Assembly: GCA_001896555.1 (NCBI GenBank)
Contig: MPOS01000014.1
Span: 96,876 to 160,875, forward strand
Length of the DNA stretch: 64,000 bases
Direction: 5' to 3'
Source: Candidatus Phosphitivorax anaerolimi
Lineage (GTDB): Bacteria; Desulfobacterota; Desulfomonilia; UBA1062
Shown in pieces: positions 35,964-44,552 of the stretch. The notes below the pieces were generated by a model. It did no database searches. It was not told the DNA's origin and saw only the letters and a program-made list of their open reading frames with translations. How positions within the stretch are numbered: position 1 is the first letter of the stretch; each line of letters begins with the position of its first letter. A program made the translations under genes and the position numbers.

Positions 35964-36998
35964 ATGAAGAGATCATGGAGACTTTTCTGGACCATAGGTC
36001 TGCTGCTGTTTGTCGTCGCCATCATTCCCGGCACGGGATTCGCAGCCTCAAAGAAGATCAGGATATCGCAGGGCAACTCGATGACTCACCCCCAGGGTGT
36101 CGGCCTGCGGATCTTCAAAGAGTATGTGGAAAAGAACACCGGGGGGAAGCTCGAGGTCGCGATCTACCCGAACTCGCAGCTCGGCGGAGAGCGGGAGTCT
36201 GTCGAACAGGTCAAGAACGGCATCCTGGAGATGGCGACTGCCTGCGCCGGCCCGGCCAGCACGTTCAACAAGAACTTCATGGTTCTGGACATCCCCTTCC
36301 TCTTTGACAACTACGAAGAGGCATGGATGACCATTGACAGTGAGGCGGGCAGGGCCCTCCTCAACTCGTCCGAGCAGGTGGGACTCAAAGGGCTCGCCTT
36401 TTTGGAGAACGGCTTCAGGCATGTCACCAACACCAAGAGACCCATCGTCAAACTCGAAGATTACCAGGGCCTGAAGATCCGGACCATGGAGGCCCCGATG
36501 CACATGGAAAACTTCCGTCAGCTGGGTGCCAATCCGACCCCGGTTCCCTGGCCCGAGCTGTACATGGCCCTGCAACAGAAGATTGCCGACGGTCAGGAAA
36601 ATCCGCTCAACAACATCTGGGAAGTGAAGATGTACGAGGTTCAGACCTACTGCTCGCTCACCGGGCACATCTACGACCCGCTGGTGCTCCTGGCGAACCT
36701 CAAGTGGTTCAACAGCCTGCCCAAAGACCAGCAGATCATCATCGAGCAGGGGGCGATCCTGGCACAGAATTACAGCCGGTTCGTCAACAAGTCGCGGGAA
36801 GACGAGCTGAGGCGGCTCCTCACGGCAAAGGGCCTCAAGATAAATGACATCACCAAGGAAGAAAAGGCCCGCATGAGGCAGGCTTCCCAGAAGGCGGTTA
36901 TCGAGGCGGTCAAGAAAAACGGCGTTCCCGAGAAGTTCATAACCGACTGGCTCAAAGGCATCGAAGTGGTCCGGGAGGACATCGCAAGCGGTCTGTAA
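35964..36998 (+). CDS. dctP: TRAP transporter periplasmic substrate-binding subunit (DctP)
   Basis: The 344-residue precursor has a signal peptide (residues 1-24, 'IIPGTGFAASKK'). The DctP fold follows: 'IRISQGNSMTHPQGVGLRIFKEYVEKNTGGKLEVAIYPNSQLGGERESVEQV'. It includes the family arginine that binds the substrate carboxylate, in 'GLKIRTMEAPMH', and 'PWPELYMALQQKIADGQENPL'. The ligand is therefore an organic acid. ATG 35964 has AGGAG at 8 bp; the ATG two codons earlier is too close to it. A strong stem-loop separates it from dctQ. Confidence 0.92.
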   Translation: MKRSWRLFWTIGLLLFVVAIIPGTGFAASKKIRISQGNSMTHPQGVGLRIFKEYVEKNTGGKLEVAIYPNSQLGGERESVEQVKNGILEMATACAGPASTFNKNFMVLDIPFLFDNYEEAWMTIDSEAGRALLNSSEQVGLKGLAFLENGFRHVTNTKRPIVKLEDYQGLKIRTMEAPMHMENFRQLGANPTPVPWPELYMALQQKIADGQENPLNNIWEVKMYEVQTYCSLTGHIYDPLVLLANLKWFNSLPKDQQIIIEQGAILAQNYSRFVNKSREDELRRLLTAKGLKINDITKEEKARMRQASQKAVIEAVKKNGVPEKFITDWLKGIEVVREDIASGL

Positions 36999-37003
36999 GA
37001 GAA

Positions 37004-37073
37004 GGACGCATGGTAAGACTGCGCCGGGGAGCCGCAGGATATGCTGCTCCCCTGCGCATCTCACGAATGCGTC
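37004..37073 (+). repeat. Large intercistronic stem-loop between dctP and dctQ
   Basis: The outer stem is GACGCAT (37005-37011) with ATGCGTC (37067-37073). The inner stem is GCGC + GGGGAGC (37021-37032) with GCTCCCC + GCGC (37046-37057), 11 pairs with one mismatch. There is no U-tract. The position after the binding-protein gene suggests mRNA protection or partial transcription attenuation, keeping DctP in excess over the membrane subunit. Confidence 0.7.
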
Positions 37074-37097
37074 TTTGCACAAAAAAGGTGGTGAAGA

Positions 37098-37583
37098 ATG
37101 ACAGCGAGATGGACCGACCGGATCTGTGATTTTCTGGCGCGAGTCACCTTTGTGGTGGCAACGGCACTGTGCGTTGTCATGCTGATCGTAACGCTCATCC
37201 ATATCTTCTTCCGATATGTCCTGAACGACTCCCTGAGCTGGTCTGAGGAGTTCCTGCGGTTCTCCCTGGTATGGTTTTCCCTGCTCAGCGCAAGCCTCAT
37301 TCACAAAGACCGGGGCCATATCGGGATCGTGTTGTTCCGTCAGCTCATGCCGGCTCGGATCGGGGCCTTTCTTGTGCGGATCATGCCGCTCATCGCCGTG
37401 GTCACGACAGCGATCATCACGTTCTACGGCATAGGGCTGGTGTTCAGGGTCGAGGGCCAGCTCACACCGGCGCTGCGCATCCCTGTGGCGGTTCCGTATC
37501 TTTCCATCCCCGTGAGTTTTCTCTTCATGACGATTTACGGACTACAGCACCTCATCGAGGATGCGAGGCCAAAGGAGGGTTGA
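37098..37583 (+). CDS. dctQ: TRAP transporter small permease subunit (DctQ)
   Basis: The 161-residue protein has four membrane helices and the DctQ signature 'HIFFRYVLNDSLSWSEEFLRFSLVWFSLLSASLIHKDRGHIGI' (about 35-77). It completes the TRAP transporter with the preceding two genes. Its stop lies 2 bp before the ATG of the LarA-like gene, which indicates translational coupling. Confidence 0.92.
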   Translation: MTARWTDRICDFLARVTFVVATALCVVMLIVTLIHIFFRYVLNDSLSWSEEFLRFSLVWFSLLSASLIHKDRGHIGIVLFRQLMPARIGAFLVRIMPLIAVVTTAIITFYGIGLVFRVEGQLTPALRIPVAVPYLSIPVSFLFMTIYGLQHLIEDARPKEG

Positions 37584-37585
37584 GC

Positions 37586-38890
37586 ATGGTCTACACGGCA
37601 GAGCGGCGCGGTTCAGAGATCGTATGCCGTGACAGGATGGAGGGCGTCGAATTTTCTGTCCCTGCCGCGAACTTTCTCGGCATCATGGCCATTCAGGAGC
37701 CGCCGGTGATTCAGTGGGAAGAGGCGCTGGAGAAGGCATTCCGCGAGCCTGTCGGCTGCGCCCCGCTCAGGGAGCTGGCCAGAGGCGCTGGAAAGGTCGC
37801 GGTGATTGTTTCCGATTCCACCCGCGGGGTCCCCACATCGCGGGTCCTTCCCACCGTGCTCGGGGAGCTCGCTGCGGCCGGGATCGGGCATGACCGGATC
37901 GTGGTCGTGATTGCAACCGGAGCCCATCGAGGGGCCACCAAAGACGAGATCCGGGAGATTGTCGGAGAAGAGCTTTTCGGCAGCATGACGGTCATCAACC
38001 ATGACGCGTTTCAGGATGAGGGGTATGTCTTTGTCGGGACGACCTCGTATGGCACGCCGATCGAGGTGAACTCTACCGTGCACGGGTGCGACTTCCGGAT
38101 CTCCATCGGAAAGGTGGAGCCGCACGAGTTCGCAGGGTTTTCAGGCGGGAGGAAGTCCATACTCCCGGGCGTGAGCAGTGAGAAAACCATCAAGATCAAC
38201 CACCGGCCCGAGATGATGCTGGCTCAAGGATCGCGCTTCGGTGTGCTGGATGGAAACCCCATCAGCGAAGATATGGTCGAGGCGGCGCAGATGGTGGGCC
38301 TCCATTTCACCGTCAACCTGGTCCTCAATGCCGCTGGAGAGCCCGTGGGGATCTTTACCGGAGACATGATCGGCTGTCACCGGAAGGCCGTGGATTTCAT
38401 GCGCACCTTCTGCGAGGTGGAAGTTCCGAACCGGCCCGACATCATCGTCACTACCCCGGGCAGACCGCTGAACATCAATCTCTACCAGGCGGTCAAGCCG
38501 CTGTTCGTCCTGGAAGATCTGCTCTCCCCCGGCGGCGTCATGATCCTGTACGGCGCCTGCCCTGACGGCGTCGGGGCGCCGGATCTTCTCCTGCCGTACG
38601 AAGGGGCGTCTGGCCCTGACCAGGTCATGGAGAGGCTCAAAGAAAACTATGAGATTCAGATGGACCAGGCCCTGTATCTCTGCAGGATCCTGAAAAAGGG
38701 TATTCACATCATCGTGCATTCCCCGAACGTCGAGCCGGAACTGATTCAGAAAATGCTCATGATCCCTGCCGATTCACTCTCCCATGCCTTAGATACGGCA
38801 TATTCGTTGACAAAGGCGAATGGGAAGGGATATTCTCAAGTTATGTATTTTCCTCAAGCTCAGCGAGCACTGCCTCGCGTGGTGAAATAG
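37586..38890 (+). CDS. LarA-family nickel-pincer hydroxy-acid racemase/epimerase
   Basis: The 434-residue protein is a DUF2088/LarA homologue. All residues needed for the nickel-pincer nucleotide can be placed by analogy with L. plantarum LarA: Arg80 (R75), catalytic His114 in TGAHRG (H108), His180 (H174) and covalent Lys190 in SGGRKSILPG (H174/K184 region), and Ni ligand His206 in INHRPE (H200). LarA-family enzymes racemise or epimerise alpha-hydroxy acids by hydride transfer. The substrate here is not lactate by default; the operon suggests glycerate or a related sugar acid. AGGAGGGTTGAGC precedes the ATG. No larB, larC or larE cofactor gene is in the window. Confidence 0.88.
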   Translation: MVYTAERRGSEIVCRDRMEGVEFSVPAANFLGIMAIQEPPVIQWEEALEKAFREPVGCAPLRELARGAGKVAVIVSDSTRGVPTSRVLPTVLGELAAAGIGHDRIVVVIATGAHRGATKDEIREIVGEELFGSMTVINHDAFQDEGYVFVGTTSYGTPIEVNSTVHGCDFRISIGKVEPHEFAGFSGGRKSILPGVSSEKTIKINHRPEMMLAQGSRFGVLDGNPISEDMVEAAQMVGLHFTVNLVLNAAGEPVGIFTGDMIGCHRKAVDFMRTFCEVEVPNRPDIIVTTPGRPLNINLYQAVKPLFVLEDLLSPGGVMILYGACPDGVGAPDLLLPYEGASGPDQVMERLKENYEIQMDQALYLCRILKKGIHIIVHSPNVEPELIQKMLMIPADSLSHALDTAYSLTKANGKGYSQVMYFPQAQRALPRVVK

Positions 38891-38935
38891 GCGGTGAAGT
38901 AATTTCGTATAATCAGATGGGCGGGGAAAGGGAAA

Positions 38936-39646
38936 ATGGAAGACAAGATGTTGGGAAAGCTCAAAAAAATGAACCTGTCGGAGCAGGCTGCGGAGATTAT
39001 CCGGGCATCGATCATATCCGGCAGAATAAAACCGGGCGAGCGTCTCAACGAGATGAAGATCGCATCCGAGATGGGGGTGAGCCGCCTCCCGGTACGCGAG
39101 GCCCTGCGCCTTCTCCAGAACGAGTCGCTGGTCGAATCCATACCGAATAAAGGCGTTTTCGTGACCATGCTGTCCCCGCAGGATATCCAGGAAATCTTCA
39201 CCTTGCGGGCGGTGATCGAGGAGTTTGCTATCAAGCTGGCGGTTAACAACATCGGGGAGGAAGAGCTCGATACGCTCCGGAATACCTATGGGGAGATGGT
39301 AAACGCCGCCTCGGAGAGGGATGATATCCGGCTGATACAGCTCGATCTCGAGTTCCACCGGCTCATCGCGAAAAGTTCCCGCCACTCGTATGTATATCGG
39401 GTCTTCAACTATATCAGGGGGCTCATCCTCATGTATCTCCTGTATGATACCGAGGCCCTGAAGGCGGACGACAGGCTTGTTGCCTCGCAGAAAGAGCACC
39501 GGATCATCCTCGGTGCCCTGGAGACCAGAGATCTTGATCTGGCGGTACGGTCCATCAACGATCACATCCAGCGTTCCGGCATCAATATCATGAACCATCT
39601 GCGCAAGCAGAACCCCGAGTTTGGCAGCCGGAAACGGGCACTATGA
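38936..39646 (+). CDS. GntR/FCD-family transcriptional regulator
   Basis: The 236-residue protein has an N-terminal winged helix ('LSEQAAEIIRASIISGRIKPGERLNEMKIASEMGVSRLPVREALRLLQNESLV', about 10-62). The C-terminal FCD all-helical ligand domain (about 80-225) holds the metal/ligand residues 'D...FH..IA..S......' and 'H..I..AL...D...A......H'. FCD domains usually sense carboxylates. It lies 45 bp after the LarA-like gene and most likely represses the operon through the palindrome at 31846-31867. Confidence 0.9.
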   Translation: MEDKMLGKLKKMNLSEQAAEIIRASIISGRIKPGERLNEMKIASEMGVSRLPVREALRLLQNESLVESIPNKGVFVTMLSPQDIQEIFTLRAVIEEFAIKLAVNNIGEEELDTLRNTYGEMVNAASERDDIRLIQLDLEFHRLIAKSSRHSYVYRVFNYIRGLILMYLLYDTEALKADDRLVASQKEHRIILGALETRDLDLAVRSINDHIQRSGINIMNHLRKQNPEFGSRKRAL

Positions 39647-39737
39647 CGGCTGGGGGGGACCGCCGCGTCCTGGCGCGCTTGGGCCTGCGCACCTTGAACA
39701 AGCCCGAAGCCTTTACAGTAAGAGAGAACGCCGAGAC

Positions 39738-40730
39738 GTGAGCATACAGCGGTTTATCGAGAACCATTTCTGGTTATTCCTGATGCTGGGCATGCTCATC
39801 GGGTTCATATTCCCCGGCCAGGCAATCGTTCTCGACCGTTTCGTGATTGTCTTACTGATGATGCTCCTGTATGTGGTCTTTCTCAAGATCGACCTGGCCA
39901 GCATCATCGGGCATATCAAAAGACCCTTCCTGCTCGTCTATCTGCTTGTCTGCAACCTTCTCGTCACCCCGGTCCTGGTGTATGCCTGCACCTGGAAACT
40001 CGATCCGGACTTAAGGCTTGCGGTGGTCCTCCTTGCCTGCCTGCCGTCCGGCACTGCAGCCCCCGCTCTGACGGATATCGTAAAGGGCAAAGCCTCGCTC
40101 ACCCTCGTGCTCACGATCCTGAGCTCCATGATCGCGCCGCTGAGCATCACCGGCCTATTCTATGTCCTGTATCATACGGCGATCTCGCTCGATTATACCC
40201 GGCTCTTCCTCGGCCTGGTCGCATTCACCCTTGTCCCGCTCGCCGCTTCCCAGCTCTCGAAGCGGCTTTTCGGCCCTGCTATTGAGCGGTGCAAGAGGCA
40301 TTTCGGCGCGTTGAGCGTGCTCATCATGATGCTGATCGTGATGGCGGTGATCGGGAAGGAAGCAGACTACATCCGGTCGAACATCAGGGACATATTCGGC
40401 ATCCTGCTCGTGCTGTACGCGGTTTTCTTCGCCTTTCAGGTGGTCGGGTATTTCCAGGCGTTCTGGCTTGAGCCCGAGGAGCGCATCGCGGTTTCTGTAT
40501 CCAAGATGGCCATGAACAACGTGCTCGGCGTGGTGATCGCGATCAGCTATTTCAATCCCCAGATCGCACTCATTCTGGTGCTCTCGGAGATCCCCTGGAA
40601 CACGATGCCGATTCTCTACTCGTTCATTCTGAAGCTGCACCGAAAACCGGATGCAGCCGCCGGAAAGAGGGGCTCAGCAAAGCGGGAAGGGGCGGGGACC
40701 CCGGGGGCGGATGTGAAGCACGGGCGATAA
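39738..40730 (+). CDS. BASS/ACR3-like sodium-dependent permease
   Basis: About 330 residues with nine to ten membrane helices. It has the BASS family pattern: 'FVIVLLMMLLYVVFLKIDL', 'VVLLACLPSGTAAPALTDIVKGKASLTLVLTILSSMIAPL' and 'AVSVSKMAMNNVLGVVIAISYF'. It is likely a Na+-coupled carrier for an organic anion, or an exporter linked to the operon. The GTG at 39738 opens a natural N-terminus ('SIQRFIENHFWLFLML'); the frame is open back to 39621, but no good ribosome site is seen for either. Confidence 0.8.
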   Translation: MSIQRFIENHFWLFLMLGMLIGFIFPGQAIVLDRFVIVLLMMLLYVVFLKIDLASIIGHIKRPFLLVYLLVCNLLVTPVLVYACTWKLDPDLRLAVVLLACLPSGTAAPALTDIVKGKASLTLVLTILSSMIAPLSITGLFYVLYHTAISLDYTRLFLGLVAFTLVPLAASQLSKRLFGPAIERCKRHFGALSVLIMMLIVMAVIGKEADYIRSNIRDIFGILLVLYAVFFAFQVVGYFQAFWLEPEERIAVSVSKMAMNNVLGVVIAISYFNPQIALILVLSEIPWNTMPILYSFILKLHRKPDAAAGKRGSAKREGAGTPGADVKHGR

Positions 40731-41062
40731 CAACGCGTCATCCGGCATGCTTCTCCCAGCGGTGGCCCGGCGGATGGAAAAGCCCGGATATGCTCGCTTG
40801 ATCCCTCCTTAACAGGAAATCCATCCATCCGAAGCAGGCGGCGAGGATCCGTGCAGAGCCTGTAGGCGGCAAACACGGCGGATGGGCATCATGACCACCC
40901 GGTACAAAGGACGGGCTGTCACATGAAAGACCCGCGAGGGCAAGCCTCTCTCTGTGAAGGTCAGGCAAAAAAGTCTGCAAGGGGTTTTCTTGATAATGGC
41001 GTCTAATGGCTTAGAATGAAGCTATAACAGGCGGAAGACCTAGAAAAAGGAGGGCCGAAGCC
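40731..41062. other. Intergenic region
   Basis: About 330 bases, with the promoter at 40990-41017 and the site AAAAGGAGGG before the next ATG. Otherwise no feature is recognised. Confidence 0.45.
40990..41017 (+). promoter_or_regulatory. Predicted promoter of the second triple-BON gene
   Basis: TTGATA (40990-40995), a 16-bp spacer and TAGAAT (41012-41017), the same architecture as the promoter of the paralogue at 27119. Confidence 0.55.
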
Positions 41063-41737
41063 ATGACACGGACAGTGATACGAGGCCCCGAGCAGATCAG
41101 AATTGACGTGATCTTCAGGCTCATGGAAGACAGCAGGATCGACGAATCGTCCATTCACGTTGATGCGCTGGGCGGCAATATCATCCTGACCGGAAGGGTG
41201 CCCAGCGATTCCGCCCGGGTTCAGGCTGAGAACGATGCCTATGCCGTTTCAGGGGTCCGGTATGTCGACAACCGCTTGACGATCACCCTGCCCTCATCAA
41301 TCCGCGATCAGACGGATGCGGACATTGCCTCGGCCGTGATCGGAGGTTTGCATCTGAGTCCGAACATCGATTCCGCTCAGATAAACGTCTCAGTGAACGA
41401 GGGCCTGGTCAGGCTTGAAGGATATGTCGAATCGTCCTGGGCCAAGGCAAAGGCAGGAGAGCTGGCCTCGGAAGTGCCCGGCGTGTCCGGTGTGCACAAC
41501 CTCCTGACGGTCAAGCCCGCGGAGATCCTCACGGACGAGACCATTGAGCGGGATATTATCAACGCGCTTCAGAAAGGCACGTCAATCGACACCAGCGCCA
41601 TGACCGTCCGGGTGGAAAACGGCGTGGCGAGCCTGAGGGGAACGATCTTCGATGTGCGAGACTACGACACTGCAGAGGAACTCGTCCGGCACACCGCAGG
41701 GGTCCTGGATGTGATCAACGAGCTGGTGATCGCCTGA
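41063..41737 (+). CDS. Triple BON-domain protein (paralogue 2)
   Basis: The 224-residue protein is built of three BON domains and is collinear with the product of 27119-27796. Shared segments include 'DIV/I..L..DSR', 'VPSDSARVQAENDAYAVSGVRYVDNRL', 'HLSPNIDSAQINVSVNEGLV.L' and the ending 'HTAGVLDVINELVIA'. No signal peptide is visible. It is likely a stress-induced phospholipid-binding or scaffold protein. Two gene copies 14 kb apart with matching promoters suggest an older duplication and shared control. Confidence 0.85.
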   Translation: MTRTVIRGPEQIRIDVIFRLMEDSRIDESSIHVDALGGNIILTGRVPSDSARVQAENDAYAVSGVRYVDNRLTITLPSSIRDQTDADIASAVIGGLHLSPNIDSAQINVSVNEGLVRLEGYVESSWAKAKAGELASEVPGVSGVHNLLTVKPAEILTDETIERDIINALQKGTSIDTSAMTVRVENGVASLRGTIFDVRDYDTAEELVRHTAGVLDVINELVIA

Positions 41738-41970
41738 GGCATGCTCCCATTCGGGGCGAGGATATCAGCCGCTTTTTGTGCATCCATCTTGCCGCACCCG
41801 AATTCCCGCTCGCTCAAGCCGGATGGCACCGCCTCAGCAATGAATCGATTTCAAGATTCGATCATCGGAAATTTTTGTAGCATGCACAGACAGGCTGGCC
41901 CTATCTTTGTATACAGGGGGCTCTCACAAACAAACCATCAGCATACAACTCAGGAGAATGTGGGTTTTAG

Positions 41971-42988
41971 ATGAAACCTTTTTCAACCGATGCGAAGGAG
42001 TACCCAGAGGCAAAGTACAAGACCATATTCGACGCGATCAACAGCGCGATTTCCATACGTGACCCGGAGACCGGGGCCATCCTTGAAGCCAACAGGAAGA
42101 CAATTGAGTTGTATGGCTATACCGAGGAAGAAATCCTCACATTAACCGCAGGAGACTTGAGCTCGGGAATACCGCCCTATACCCGGGAAGCAGCGCTTAA
42201 GAAGGCCAGAAAGGCACAGAGACAGGGCGGCATTGCCTTTGAATGGCTCTACCGGCATAAGTCCGGACGGCTGTTTTGGGCGGAGGTAGATCTCAAACCC
42301 GCCATGATCAGCGGCAGCAAGGTCATTATTGCAGTGGTGCGCGAAATCACCGAACATAAACATGCTGCTTCAGGAGATCATGCAGGCAGCAAAGATGGGA
42401 ACAGACCTTGCGAAACAGATTGTGACCTTCAGCCGTAAGGAACCCCAGGAGAAGAGGCCTGTGGCAATCGAGCCGGTGGTCAGGGAGGCGGTTGATTTTC
42501 TCAAATCCGCACTCCCCTCTACCATAGACATCCGCCAGAAGTTCACTTCAGGCGGTGCCTGCGTGCTGGCAGACCCCACGCGGATCAAGCAGGTGATGGT
42601 CAACCTGGGTACCAATGCAGGATATGCTATGAAGGAGAAGGGCGGCGAGCTGGATGTGAGGCTGATCAGAGAGGATCTGGGAGAGGAGGAGGCGCAGAAG
42701 GTGTCTGTGGATCTCTCGGCAGGTCCGTATGTGCGGATCATCGTGAGGGATACCGGAGCAGGGATGGACGAGCAGACGAGACAGCGGATCTTCGAGCCGT
42801 TCTTCACCACCAAGGAACACGGTGAGGGCACCGGGATGGGTCTCGCCGTGGTGCACGGCATCGTCAGGGAGTATGGGGGAGCAGTCACGGTATGGAGCAA
42901 GCCCGGAAAAGGCTCCACCTTCTCTGTGTGGCTTCCGGTGCTCCAAGAGGATAGGAAGAAGCAGGGCTGTGAACCAGCAGGCCGGTAG
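41971..42988 (+). pseudogene. PAS-domain histidine kinase broken by deletion and frameshift
   Basis: The first frame (41971-42438) encodes a PAS domain ending in 'VIIAVVREITEHK', then turns into unrelated residues. The second frame (in phase from about 42361 to 42988) resumes as 'MLLQEIMQAAKMGTDLAKQIVTFSRKE' followed by a complete HATPase domain (N box 'VNLGTNAGYAMKEKGG', G1 'VRDTGAGM', F 'IFEPFFTTKEHGEGTGMGLAVVHGIV'). The first helix of the dimerisation domain with the phosphoacceptor histidine, about 45 codons in relatives, is missing exactly at the frame change. The gene cannot make a normal kinase. The second half alone might yield an ATPase fragment. Confidence 0.8.
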
Positions 42989-43108
42989 TTGCTCTCAGGC
43001 AGGATGAAAGATCATCCGATGCCGGTATGATCAAGCCGTTTCTTCGGCATGGCCTTTACCCGTTTCCGGGCAGGCGTACTTCCCGTGCAGCCGGGATTCC
43101 TGAAAAAC

Positions 43109-43714
43109 TCATTGAACCAGCTTCCTGCCCAGTATGCGGGCCTTTCTCCTTGCCAGCACACCGATATCCTGGTGCGGTTTCCGGGCGGCCAGGCCGATGA
43201 AGAGGACCCCTGCCGTCTCGGCTCCCATGAGGCTTAAGGCCTGCTTCAGCAGACCGGTGATCCGGGTGGTGAGACGCGCCAGCAAGGCGGGTGCAGCAGA
43301 AGAGACTACCACCACCGCCCGTCTGGTGCCCTTCTTTTTGCGTTTCCTGGGAGCAGCCGCCCCCCACGGCCAGTAGGCATAGCAGATAAGCCGCTCGATG
43401 AACCGCTTCATGACCGCTGTGACCGTCCCGAAATTCATGGGCGAGGCGAGTACGAGGGCATCCGACTGCTCGATCTTGTCCAGGATGCCGGCCATATCAT
43501 CAGAAAGCGGGCATCTGCCGCGCTCCTGTCCGGGCTGCCCGGCGCAGGTGCGGCAGTTGGTGCAGAACTCGATGCAGGCATCTGTGAGATAGATCTTCTC
43601 GGCCAGGGCGCCTTGATCACGGGCGGAGGCAAGGATTTCGTCAACCGCGGCATCGATGATCCCGCCCTTGCGGTAGGTTCCGACGATCGCGGTCACTCTC
43701 TTCTGTCTGTCCAT
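43109..43714 (-). CDS. Flavodoxin-like NAD(P)H-dependent FMN oxidoreductase
   Basis: The 201-residue protein begins 'VTAIVGTYRKGGIIDAAVDEIL', the FMN phosphate loop of multimeric-flavodoxin/NADPH-FMN reductase proteins. It has a Cys-rich segment 'CIEFCTNCRTCAGQPGQERGRCPLSDD' (about 50-76), found in iron-sulfur flavoprotein relatives, and the flavin-contact 'ASPMNFGTVTAVMKRFIER'. The C-terminal third is unusually basic. The start at 43714 has AAGGAT; the frame is open upstream without a site. It lies downstream of the GNAT and selenoprotein genes on the same strand. Confidence 0.8.
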   Translation of the reverse strand: MDRQKRVTAIVGTYRKGGIIDAAVDEILASARDQGALAEKIYLTDACIEFCTNCRTCAGQPGQERGRCPLSDDMAGILDKIEQSDALVLASPMNFGTVTAVMKRFIERLICYAYWPWGAAAPRKRKKKGTRRAVVVVSSAAPALLARLTTRITGLLKQALSLMGAETAGVLFIGLAARKPHQDIGVLARRKARILGRKLVQ

Positions 43715-43860
43715 CTCGATCCTTAATAAGGAGCTTTTTTTTGTGATGAGAAAACATACATCGAGGGCAGCCCGTGTATCAAGGACCATCCTTTGGCGGA
43801 TTTCGATACGGGAACGAAGCAGCCTGGGCCGGGATTTGCCTTGGATGAGAGGGTGACGGA

Positions 43861-44550
43861 TCACTCCCTGTGAGAATGCATCCTGGATGCATGCCGGTTC
43901 AGCTTGTGGCTCAGGAGCAGGCAGCCGCCCGTGTGGTGGATGAAATCGTTTCCTGCGAGTTCCACGCGCCGGACCACCCGAAATCCCAGAGAGCAGTAGA
44001 GATTCACTGCCGGGGTATTGTCGGCAAACACGATCAGGCTTACCACCCCATATCCCGCCTCCCGGGCGCGCTCCTCGGTCAGCTCCATCAGTCTTTTCCC
44101 GATGCCCTGGCCCCGGAAACGCTCATGCACCCCTAAGGCGTCGGCATACCAGCTGTCATCGACCCGGGCCAGGTAGAAGTCATGCATATGATCGAGCTGC
44201 TCCGGAGGCAAGCTCGATGCCAGGACAGGGTTGACGCCGTGGAAACGGGACGGGAAGGACAGCGCCATGCCTGCGATCAGGCCTTTGTGCTCGGCGACGA
44301 TGGCGTTCTTGTAGGTGATGGGGTAGATGTCGTCTTCCAGGATATCAGCGATGATCCGGACCGGAGACCGGCCGGGGAAAACCCCATGGTACAGGTAGTC
44401 GACCACCCCGCCGGACGAGAGACTGATCAGCTCTGCCAGCTCGCGGCTGTCGCCTTTCCGGCCGGACCTGTAATGCACATCCACGGCATATCCAAAGAGG
44501 CCGCGGCCTTGGATGACCCTCTCACGGCATGGAAAGACCGGGCCCTTCAT
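43861..44550 (-). CDS. GNAT-family N-acetyltransferase
   Basis: The 229-residue protein has a GNAT fold. 'YADALGVHERFRGQGIGKRLMELTEERAREAGYGVVSLIVFADNTPAVNLYCSLGF' (about 140-195) contains the acetyl-CoA pyrophosphate loop R-x-x-G-x-G/A and the typical 'N..A..lY..lGF' ending. The substrate is unknown. Its ATG follows the TAG of the selenoprotein gene by 2 bp, so translation is probably coupled; a downstream GTG is an alternative start. Confidence 0.82.
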   Translation of the reverse strand: MKGPVFPCRERVIQGRGLFGYAVDVHYRSGRKGDSRELAELISLSSGGVVDYLYHGVFPGRSPVRIIADILEDDIYPITYKNAIVAEHKGLIAGMALSFPSRFHGVNPVLASSLPPEQLDHMHDFYLARVDDSWYADALGVHERFRGQGIGKRLMELTEERAREAGYGVVSLIVFADNTPAVNLYCSLGFRVVRRVELAGNDFIHHTGGCLLLSHKLNRHASRMHSHRE

Positions 44551-44552
44551 CT

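Noticed and set aside
36048..37319. A 423-residue minus-strand frame across dctP and dctQ
   Set aside because: It covers two well-supported TRAP genes in antisense and has no family features or ribosome site.
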